This document shows positions 55,624 through 64,000 of a DNA stretch of 64,000 bases, one piece after another. Source of the stretch: Aedes albopictus (Eukaryota; Arthropoda; Insecta; Diptera; Culicidae); assembly GCF_035046485.1 (NCBI RefSeq), contig NC_085137.1, forward strand, positions 17,389,346-17,453,345. The letters run 5' to 3'. Each line of letters opens with the position of its first letter. Position 1 is the stretch's first letter. The position numbers were made by a program, and so were the translations under genes. Under the pieces are notes generated by a model. That model saw only the letters and a program-made list of their open reading frames with translations. It was not told the origin of the DNA and did no database searches.

Positions 55624-55886
55624 GGGTCTCCGGTTAGCCTAGTGGTTAAGGCTATGGATCGCTAATCCGGAGACGACGGGTTCGATTCCCGTTCCAGTCG
55701 GGCAAATTTTCTCGACTCCCTGGGCATAGTGTATCATTGCACTTGCCTCACAATATACAAATTCATGCAATGGCAGGCAAAGAAAGCCCTTCAATTAATA
55801 ACTGTGGAAGTGCTCAAAGAACACTAAGTTGAAACGAGGCAGGCCAAGTCCCAGTGGGGACGTCGAGCCATAAAGAAGAAGAAGAA
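55624..55886 (+). mobile_element. tRNA-derived SINE (family 2, full-length) in the BEL/Pao remnant
   Basis: GGTCTCCGGTTAGCCTAGTG, GGGTTCGATTCCC, CTCGACTCCCTGGGCATAGT, GTGCTCAAAGAACACTAAGT, GGGACGTCGAGCCATAAAGA and a GAAGAAGAA end. GTGTTCATTT at 55609-55618 and 55887-55896 is the likely target duplication, with a few extra bases at the left. It interrupts the integrase C-terminal region. Confidence 0.85.
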
Positions 55887-56353
55887 GTGTTCATTTATAG
55901 AATAAATCTAGAGCAACATGTGAAAAGGACGGAACAACGCCTAGGGGGAACGAGAGAAACAGAAATTCATAATGGCTGTAACGCCCTTTTCACATGTTAG
56001 TCTAGAAATCTCCTGGGGTGCTCTACGTCTGGCAATAAACCTACTTATCGCTTCCTTACAAGAATCAGCAGTTAAACTTTTCGTACTCTCGATGTGTACT
56101 GCTCTTATAGTCAAGCAAGTAAGCACAACTCCCCATCGTTTCACAGCGCACCGTCAAAGTTTTACCAAGTAGGGTCCTCGCTAATTGATTCCGACTGTTC
56201 TTGGTATGTTTTTAGGATGTTTTGGCTTTTCAGTCCGACGTTTCGATCTGTATTGGATCTTTCTCAAGGATTTTGTTGATTTATTATAGAAAAAAAAATA
56301 CCGTAATTATCAATTCCAATACACGTAAAAAAACATGGATACATGGTGTTAAC

Positions 56354-56729
56354 CTGAGAGAGAGGAGACAGCTGGCTGGGGTTGCGTGCTACTTAATGTC
56401 AAGGAGGACCTGTCACAAACTGTCACCGCGAACCGAGCTGAAAATCGCACATTGATGGTTTGGAGTGGCCAAATATCCAAAAGATAAATTTAAAATGTTG
56501 CTCCGTTTGTTGTATTTAAAAAAGATAAAATATGAATGATCAGTTTTCCACGACCAGCACAACGAATCTATTTATTTTCCATGCTCTGTCGCAACGAACT
56601 CAATATGCAGTTTATTTTTGACCAATAATATATTTTCAAACCATTGTGCGGCGCACAAAGTTGTAAAAAGAAGTAAGAAGAAGACATGTAAACATTGTGG
56701 CTGTCACTGAGCTGTCTCCTCTCTCTCAG
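56354..56729. mobile_element. MITE with exact 8-bp target duplication
   Basis: The ends CTGAGAGAGAGGAGACAGCT are perfectly inverted and flanked by GTGTTAAC at 56346-56353 and 56730-56737. The 376-bp interior is non-coding. An 8-bp duplication suggests hAT or a P-like superfamily. It lies inside the BEL/Pao remnant, between integrase and RNase H parts. Confidence 0.75.
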
Positions 56730-58429
56730 GTGTTAACCTTACTCGAGGTAACGATGCCACTACTGGAATAATATAAAAAATTTGTTCTTCAACCTTCTGA
56801 CCAATACAAAAATATGATATTTATAGATCAATCAAATAGCTCACTGCTCTTGGTTAGGTCTTACTGAGAGCTAAATGTGCTATGATCACGGTGTTGCAGG
56901 AGTAAATTTAGGATATTCTTTTCAGTACTTTAACCTCTTATCTCACACAAACAAATATCACTTTTTGATCTCAAAATTTGCTATAGTTGAACTTTTTTCC
57001 TCTTCTCGGGAACTCTTCACTTGGAGCGTCCACATGTGCCTCCATCCAGTCACCATCTCGCTCGTACAGAAATGTAGGTACCCTACGCCAGCGGCTCCTA
57101 GGCTTAGTCGAAGAACCTTTACCCCATTTTGATGCTTCAACGGCTACATTTTGTCTCGTACCGATCCATCTCCATTCTGACACCGACGATGAACTCAGAA
57201 TTTCGTTGATCCTGAATGCCACAATCTGCCGGTAGTGCCGTGCATCAGATTTTATCCACGCAACCACAGTTGTTAAGTCACTCCAAAGAGATCAAGGTGC
57301 GTTTAACCTTCTTTAAATAATGCTCTACTATAGCTTTCCTCAGCCGGGCTCCTATCAGAGCTGCCTTCAATTATAGGCAAGGTATCGATAGTGCCTTTAG
57401 TGGAGCAACTTTTGTTTTGGACGCACTAGGAAACATCTAACTTCTCTTTTACGATGTAAAAATAGTCAATGGCAGGATTCTTCACTTGCGTCGACAAAGA
57501 CAAAAATATGAAACTAGAGGGATTCGTACATGGCCCTAACATACCCCGGGAAATAACGACGACTAACTTTGACCTTGTTCACGTCCTGTAAGGTATTCAG
57601 CCATTACTTCCATCGCCAGAATATTCTGGGAGGAATTTCATCATTCCACGCAATACTTTCTCGCCACGTTTGTTGTATTAGAACTTTTCCTTGTATGATA
57701 AATGCAGAGACCACTCCTAGTGGAGCGTAGAGGCTCATTACGATGCTAAGGAATAGGCGGTTGCTATGTAATGCGTATTTTTTTTGTTATGGCCTCTGAT
57801 ACCCGTGGAAAATCGTTCTGATATTCCAATGCATTTTGTTTTTCTACAAATTGCGATTGGGTTGGGGAACATGACGCTCCAAAGTTAGTCAAGTTAGTCA
57901 TTATACTTTTGATTGACTAATCAGCTGAATGCAGCCACGAAAACAGAAGAGCACTACGATCAGCAGGACCGATGAGAATTTATTAAAAACATCTCCGCCC
58001 CCTCACGCTTTCGTAATTGAAATAAATCTACTAGTATCGGCGTTAGTAAATCCGGCCCTTTCAACAGATGAACGATCAGTGATATACTATCTACTTCTAG
58101 GCAGATGCATCCCAGATGAAGGTTCGCCTCAGGTTCAACAGGATTCGTCACGATACTCAAGGGTATGTTCGCCGCAATTCAAAGGTCCCAAAATCCTTTT
58201 TTTGAAAATTCATGGGAGTTCACTTATTTGCTTACGAACGGCTTCATACAACTCAGGATTCCTTTGTAGTCGTTTTTATAAACAATTTGGGCGTCTTTTC
58301 GCTATGGGCAAGCTGTCAGGTAACTCAACGTAGTCGCTTCTCCACAACAAACCCGTTTCAAATTTCCGTATAATAGTATTTTTAAATATTATCCTGGCTC
58401 GCTGCTTTTCGAGTTCTCGTTGGATCGGA

Positions 58430-59799
58430 TTCATCATTTATTTAGTTAACATCAAATTCATGATAATACTGAATCAACAATTTGCCGCCATAATACTCGA
58501 TTTGCAGCTGCAGCTCTCCAACGTCGGTCACGCCCAACACTCGCCAGATCACGTTCCACCTGGTCCGCCCATCGTGCTCTCTGCGCTCCACGCCTTCTTG
58601 TACCAACCGGATGGTTAGCAAACACCAACTTTGCAGGGTTGTTGTCCGGCATTCTTACAACATGCCCTGCCCATCGTATCCTTCCGGCTTTGGCCACTTT
58701 CTGGATGCTGGGTTCGCCGTAAAGTGCAGCGAGATCGTGGTTCATCCTTCTCCGCCACACACCGTTCTCCTGCACGCCGCCGAAGATCGTCCTTAGCACC
58801 CGTCGCTCGAAAACTCCGAGTGCTTGCAGGACCTCCTCAAGCATCGTCCATGTCTCGTGTCCGTAGAGAACCACCGGTCTTATCAACGTCTTGTACATGG
58901 TACATTTGGTGCGGGGGTGAATCTTTTTTGACCGCAGTTTCTTCTGGAGCCCATAGTAGGCACGACTTTCACTGATGATGCGCCTTCGTATTTCACAGCT
59001 CACGTTATTGTCAGCCGTTAGCAAGGAACCGAGGTAGACGAATTCTTCTACCACCTCGAAAGTATCCCCGTCTATCGTAACATTGCTGCCAAGGCTTGTC
59101 CTATCTCGCTCAGTCCCACCTACCAGCATGTACTTTGTCTTAGCCGCATTCACCACCAGTCCGACCTTTGCTGCTTCACGTTTCAGGCGGGTGTACTGTT
59201 CTGCCACCGTTCCAAATGTTCTAGCAATAATGTCATCCGCAAAACAGACAAATTGGCTGGATTTCGTGAAGATCGTACCCCGGCTGTTGAGCCCGGCTCG
59301 TCGCATAACACCTTCCAGGGCGATGTTGAATAGTAGACAGGAAAGTGCAGGGCCCATATAGCCGAGGCGGTAAACGCACGGGTATTCAGCATGACCATGC
59401 TGAGGGTGACGGGTTCGATTCCCGGTCGGTCCAGGATCTTTTCGTAAAGGAAATTTCCTTGGCTTCCTTGGGCATAGAGTATCTTCGTGCCTGCCACACG
59501 ATATACGCATGCAAAATGGTCATAGGCAGAGGAAGCTCTCAGTTAATAACTGTGGAAGTGCTCATAGAACACTAAGCTGAGAAGCAGGCTTTGTCCCAAT
59601 GAGGACGTTACGCCAAGAAGAGAGAGAGAGACAGGAAAGTCCATCGCCTTGTCGTAGTCCCCGTCGAGATTCAAATGAACTGGATAGTTCACCCGAAATC
59701 CTTACGCTGTTCTGCACACCGTCCATCGTTGCTCTTATCAGTCTAGTCAGCTTCCCGGGAAAGCTGTTCTCGTCCATAATTTTCCATAGCTCTGTGATT
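58430..59799 (-). mobile_element. 5'-truncated RTE-type LINE inserted in BEL/Pao
   Basis: The minus strand starts in the RT domain (RLIRATMDGVQNSVRI, RRGLRQGDGLSC), continues with CFADDII, YLGSLLTADNNVSCEIRRRI, the conserved LIRPVVLYGHETWTM region and RIRWAGHVVRM, and stops at 58460. The tail is AAATAAATGATGAA. GTTGGATCGGA is duplicated at 58419-58429 and 59800-59810. The last 293 codons are open, but the 5' end is missing and a SINE splits the RT, so it is inactive. Confidence 0.88.
59347..59628 (+). mobile_element. tRNA-derived SINE (Feilai-like, full-length) inside the LINE
   Basis: The head GCCCATATAGCCGAGGCGGT (box A) and GACGGGTTCGATTCCCGGTC (box B) is followed by GATCTTTTCGTAAAGGAAAT, GGGCATAGAGTATCTTCGTG, GTGCTCATAGAACACT, GGACGTTACGCCAAGAAG and an AGAGAG tail. 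AGACAGGAAAGT flanks it at 59335-59346 and 59629-59640. It is the best copy of the family in the window and must be younger than the LINE. Confidence 0.9.
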
Positions 59800-60700
59800 G
59801 TTGGATCGGAGCCGCCGCTAAATCAAGATTTTTCAATGAGAAGAACTGGCGAACGTACTCTTGAAGGTCATCTGACATTGTCCGCGTGCAGATATACATT
59901 TGGCGATGTTGTAACGGGTGTTCCTCTCCGAAGCCACCATACACTACCCAGCCGATGGGAGTATTTGTCGCGATTGGCTCCCGCATTCGACTCTCCTGTA
60001 GCTTTAGCGTTGAGAGAAGATGCATATTGTCGATTCCAATTAGTATTCCTGGAGAAGCTGACTGGAAGCTCTTCAAATATTGAAATATTTCTGCGCGTTG
60101 TCCAATGGCTGCTCTGGTAATCCTAGTCCATCGGTATACTCTTGACCCACGTTAAATCGTTTGTTGCTTCTGAGTGGCGAACTCTCCATTTGAATCATTT
60201 GTGCTTTTGATATATTTTTGTTGATCCCGCTTGTCTATTGAATGCACACAAATTCTGTACGGCCATCCAATCCCAGAGTATCAGCAATGGAATTTTCAAT
60301 TACAGTAACGGATGACCCGTTGTCAAGAAAGGCAAACATACCAACCTGTCCGCATTTCCCATAGAGCGTTATAGGAAGGACTCGGAAGAGAACTGAATCA
60401 GTGGGTTTCTGTGGCGTTGGCACCTCGCTCTGTATGATTTGGGTCCATAATTGAGTCGTAGTGAAGCAAACAGTGATGCAGCTTCTAGCAGTCGTTAACT
60501 CCACATATTTCCCCTCTACAAGGCCATCGCAAGTTTGGAGGACAACACCATTGACATAGTCTGAACTCTTCAACCACGTTCCAGTTGGCGTCCAGGCTGA
60601 TTTCCTTGAATTTTGAACGCTGGGTTGCCTGAGGACTTAGTGATTTACTTAGTGATTTACGTGAACTAGTGTCCTTCCTCAGATTTTCCTCCCTTTACAT

Positions 60701-61142
60701 CATCCATTTTGCGATGCACATTCAGGTTTCCTTCGTTCCATGGTCATACGGGCGTTTATGTACGCCTTCTTTTTGAGCTTTGGTCTGTCATCCTTTGTTG
60801 TCTTCTGATGAGAACTAGTCAGTGTGATGGTACAAGCGGCAGACGTGACGCAGGGCATGTATTCACTGAATACATCCAGACCAGATCCACTACAGGCACT
60901 TAACATTCACAGGTAACTTGTCATCTACCTCTTGCAATAATGTAGGATCAGATTTTGATAGCTCCTGTGAGGAAGCTGATCTGTCCGTGGAGGATAAAAT
61001 CGATGGAATTCCACAATTTTATCGTTCCATGTGCATTCCACATTTTATTTGCAAGTAAGCTCGTGCATATTAGAAAGACAGTTTTTCACAGATGGTTCGA
61101 AACGGATATTTCGGAATCTACATCGATTTGCATGTTCTGTAA
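60701..61142. other. possible BEL/Pao 5' region, not resolved
   Basis: Short minus-strand frames (60906-60700, basic) could belong to a Gag region, but no zinc knuckle or LTR was identified. Confidence 0.3.
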
Positions 61143-61282
61143 GGTACCCCGGGGCAAGTGGGACCTAAAAAATTGCTAATTTGGTTTTGTCATGCCAAAA
61201 ATTTCAGAACACAATTTTTTAAATAATTTCAATGAACCCAAAAGACGTTGTTGATATATTTGTACTTATTAACATGCATTAA
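61143..61282. mobile_element. MITE end fragment (GGGGCAAG family)
   Basis: GGTACCCCGGGGCAAGTGGG matches the end of the MITE at 16183-16379. A second similar end, CACGGGGCAAGTGGGACCTA, lies at 61787 in the same direction. Neither has an inverted partner nearby. Confidence 0.4.
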
Positions 61283-61435
61283 AACTGTTTCAAAATGTCA
61301 ATTTCTTGATTTTGCTTTGGCTGACCAAGCCATGTGGGAAATTACACTGTTGAAAATGCTTTGACATCCATGTGCACAACAGAACATGTGCTCGATGAAC
61401 AAATTGAGATTTGAAATTATGAAAAGAAATCCACG

Positions 61436-61509
61436 TACTCCGGTGAGACTCGAACTCACGACTCCCAATTCGCTAGACGGGCGCTTCTATTCCTTCAAGC
61501 TACGGAGTC
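61436..61509 (-). repeat. tRNA-like unit, left arm of palindrome
   Basis: The mirror copy of the unit at 61551-61624 on the minus strand, identical in sequence. The two units face each other head to head across the 61520-61540 spacer. Confidence 0.5.
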
Positions 61510-61550
61510 ACTCGACTATGGCGACCTGCTGGCGACGGAGATAGTCGAGT

Positions 61551-61624
61551 GACTCCGTAGCTTGAAGGAATAGAAGCGCCCGTCTAGCGAATTGGGAGTC
61601 GTGAGTTCGAGTCTCACCGGAGTA
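61551..61624 (+). repeat. tRNA-like unit, right arm of palindrome
   Basis: ACTCCG (61552) pairs with CGGAGT (61618-61623) as an acceptor stem. GCTTGAAGGAATAGAAGC gives a D-arm-like hairpin and GTGAGTTCGAGTCTCAC a perfect five-pair T-arm with a seven-base loop. The middle contains CTAGCGAAT, as in the repeat at 21470-21760, but no standard anticodon loop. A tRNA-derived repeat is more likely than a working tRNA gene. Confidence 0.5.
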
Positions 61625-61722
61625 CGTGGGTTTCTTTTCATAATTTCAAATCTCAATTTGTTCATCGAGCACATGTTCTGTTGTGCACATGGATGTCAAA
61701 GCATTTTCAACTGTTTCAAAAT

Positions 61723-62404
61723 TTTTACATTCCATATATTATGCATATAATGAAAAGTGTAGCAGATCTTCATTTACAGCGTTTCACGGGGCAAGTGGGA
61801 CCTATTCATAGTTTTTATTCAAAGGGCTTAATATAAGTTGCAACAAATAAGGTAACATAAATCATAAATCTCTTATATGAATGATTATGTTTAGAGATTA
61901 AAATAAGAAGAGGTTTATGGTATCGTACATAAATTACGTAACATATAAAAATCGCTGGAAAAGATTTGAATCAACTCTAGCAGCTCATGCAAAATAAATT
62001 GATTTTTTTATACAAAAAGTGCCGTTTAGTGAAGAGACAAAAGATTTCGAAACTTGGTCTTCATATTATATACATAGTTGATCAATCTCGCTAAAAGTAA
62101 ATCTGGGGTTTCGAAATTTTCAGTAATATCTTCTCCCTTACATAACCTTACGATCATTAAATAATGTTTTTATTGAATCATGAATTTTGAAAAGGTCAAT
62201 TCTCTATTTTAATTTTTTTTGACGATTCCTGAATGCTTCAAAGAATTCATTATGCAGCGGTAAGTGAAACGATAATGGAAGATATTTAGAGAAAAACATA
62301 AAAAAATACATGCTTTTGATATTTTTTTCCCCAAGGTTTTACCATTTTTAACAAGAATTTTATCATCTAAATAGAGGTAATAAAGTATAATTTAATAGTA
62401 GATT
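61723..62404. other. AT-rich spacer, nothing recognised
   Basis: Apart from the GGGGCAAG word at 61787 there is no repeat, RNA or coding signal. Confidence 0.35.
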
Positions 62405-62585
62405 ACGATTGTGCGATATTTGCCAGAAAACCATTCGCCAGAATGCCATTGGCCAGAAAAGCATTTGCCGGAAAATACCATTTCCCAGAAAACCGTTTGC
62501 CAGAAAGAACCATTTCCCAGAAAACCATTTGCCAGAATGTACCATTTCCCAGAAAGTACCATTTCCCAGAAATTTTCCAAAGTTC
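62405..62585. repeat. minisatellite of TTTGCCAGAAAACCA-type units
   Basis: About ten imperfect units of 15-17 bp (CATTTGCCAGAA / CCATTTCCCAGAAA) in tandem. The frames they open on both strands are artefacts of the repeat. Confidence 0.7.
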
Positions 62586-63640
62586 TCAATCCAAAAGTGT
62601 TCCCAATCTGATAGTTTAAAACATCCTTTTTAAAAATAAATCGTGTTTTTTTTTATTTGTTTGGGATCGATTAGCCCACGATAACTATTGTAAAAATGTA
62701 AAATTTTATTTTTGTTCAGATTTATATGCGAAAGTTAAATAAATTATTGGAACTGATGTAAGCGCAAACAAGAAATGATTTTAGAGTAACTTTTAAAGAA
62801 AAGCCTATAGTTTGAAGAAAGGCAAATCACTTTGAAATAAAAAAAATGACGTAAACTCACACTTTTTAAACTTCACATAACATTAAATCTTTTATGTTAT
62901 TTAATTATATTATTCCGTACAACAGCTTATTATTTCAATTAGAACATTGCCACAAATTTGTCTTGTGGACAAGATGTTCATGATGTGGATCCAATCGATT
63001 AAATATTATTTTGACGGAATTTGATCAATACTCATCAAAGATTTTCCTTTCTTCAACACATAGGATGTTCTTTCCAGCTTTTACTGATATGGAATTTTTA
63101 GCTTTACTTATATTTTTCAAAGATTCCCTTCTTTCAATTGAAAGTAATTTTTAATTTGAATAAAAATAACATGATCACTTTAAATGATAACTTTTGTTCC
63201 AAACAGCAAAATTACCCGGAATTGTTGATCACACACCTAAGTCAATCGAATACCATAAACAAAAACCTTTTGGAAGCAATGAGTAAAATACACAGAAATA
63301 AAAACTTAAGTGACGGTTTTACCTACACCATTAGCCTGACTGTCGCTGCCCGAAATGCAGTACCCCCAATATCACAAGCTTGAATGTACCATCATTAGGG
63401 CAGGCCAAATATCACTTGATCAAATGCTATAAAAAGCTTGTTCTTGAGGAAATTAATGCTAATAATTCCAGCAGAATGTTTGCCTTCTTTTGATCATCTG
63501 CTGTTCTTTCTAGATGAACTTCTTAGTTTATTTGCGTCATTTTTAACCAATATATTCCCTTATCAGGGAAGCTTAACATATTTGGGCTTATGATATTATG
63601 TCTAATGGCGCTCCGGCTACTGTTATAGAATCTTAATATC
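62586..63640. other. AT-rich spacer, nothing recognised
   Basis: An 81-codon frame at 63138-63383 has no recognisable content. No repeats or transposon ends stood out. Confidence 0.35.
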
Positions 63641-63856
63641 AATGGTGTTAGAGCATTCGGCTGAAGGCTGTTGGGTCGAATGTCATTTGGTCGAAGTTCA
63701 TTAGGCCAAAAAGTTCTTTTGCCGAATGGCCATATTTTTTTCGTCTTCTCCTTTTATGCTGTCAAAATAATTGTTAAAGTTGGAGCTACCGTATTTTACC
63801 CATGAATCTTTCTTTCTTTTAAATATAGAAACAATAAATTTATGCCAAAAAAAAAT

Positions 63857-63975
63857 AGTCTTACAATGAAACTAGAAAGAACAGCCTGTGTTTAGAAGAA
63901 GGAAAAATTCACTATTTGAACTAGTGAACTTTGCCTTCTTTGAAACACAGGCTGTTCTTCTTATTTAGTAAGACT
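63857..63975. repeat. hairpin with about 48-bp arms
   Basis: TAGTCTTACAATGAAACTAG and AAGAACAGCCTGTGTTTAGA are repeated inverted at the right (CACAGGCTGTTCTTC..AGTAAGACTA). This is a short inverted-repeat element close to the window edge. Confidence 0.6.
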
Positions 63976-64000
63976 AGCTTTTGACTTTTATTGTTGATTG

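Larger units (their letters stand above)
55010..60700 (-). mobile_element. degenerate BEL/Pao LTR retrotransposon
   Basis: Minus-strand frames in order give a protease-like segment (60573-60235, VLFRVLPITLYGKCG, FLDNGSS), a linker (60076-59810), the RT entry (LLKGPDLLTPIL, about 58080), further RT and RNase H pieces (57960-57300), the RNase H/integrase linker (GEWRW-like, KWGKG; 57267-56971), an integrase core (RWGVVLTCLTIRAVHIE; 56144-55941) and a C-terminal tail to about 55020. Stops and shifts are common, so it is inactive. It carries a SINE (55624), a hAT-like MITE (56354), a LINE (58430) and, inside that, another SINE (59347). Gag and both LTRs are not clearly seen. Confidence 0.8.
61283..61722. 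mobile_element. insertion containing a tRNA-like palindrome
   Basis: AACTGTTTCAAAAT occurs at 61283-61296 and 61709-61722. Most of the DNA between is a palindrome (61349-61519 and 61541-61711) with arms of 171 bp that differ at one base, and a 21-bp spacer. The repeats look like a target duplication, so the paired unit may have inserted as one piece. Confidence 0.55.

Noticed and set aside
57929..58333. 134-codon plus-strand frame
   Set aside because: Antisense to the BEL/Pao reverse transcriptase remnant, which has recognisable content on the other strand.
62405..62585. CRISPR-like array
   Set aside because: Units are imperfect and adjacent with no unique spacers; this is a minisatellite in an animal genome.

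Overview
The window looks like chromosomal DNA of a culicine mosquito, most likely Aedes. It is AT-rich and crowded with transposon remnants. The retroposons and short inverted-repeat elements are of types I associate with Aedes: tRNA-derived SINEs of a Feilai-like kind, many TA-flanked hairpin MITEs, R1-clade and RTE-type LINEs, and a BEL/Pao LTR element. The host genes have short exons split by introns of about 60 bp or of about 10 kb. No bacterial, organelle or CRISPR features were seen.

The host coding content is three ABCG (white/ABCG1-like) half-transporter genes. Gene A (minus, 11074-23540, five exons, 603 aa) and gene B (plus, 39008-51025, five exons, 605 aa) both read as intact: ABC domain first, then six membrane segments. 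They are transcribed away from each other and share the positions and phases of their last two introns, so they are probably old duplicates. Gene C (minus) is seen only as its last exon (51425-51769), tail to tail with gene B; the rest probably lies beyond the right edge. One intron in each of A and B has grown to about 10 kb, filled with SINEs, MITEs, a 150-bp satellite and long decayed low-complexity repeats.

The A-B intergenic region (about 23.5-39 kb) holds a nest: a full-length R1-clade LINE with both reading frames open (25284-30819) inserted into an older RTE-type LINE on the other strand, with a 12-bp target duplication. It also holds a GC-rich island (33.6-35.2 kb) with repeated splice-donor signals on the minus strand, which may be unrecognised 5' exons.

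The right end (55-60.7 kb) is a dead BEL/Pao element on the minus strand carrying a SINE, a hAT-like MITE and a 5'-truncated LINE that itself carries a second SINE. Three of those four insertions have exact target duplications and the fourth (SINE at 55624) a likely 10-bp one, so their order can be read. Beyond it lies a near-perfect palindrome (61349-61711) made of two head-to-head tRNA-like units.

The left end (1-10.9 kb) has no convincing gene; it is a run of hairpin transposons, several with recognisable TA or 8-bp target duplications. Splice sites and exon joins were inferred by eye from reading frame, GT/AG signals and similarity between the paralogues.
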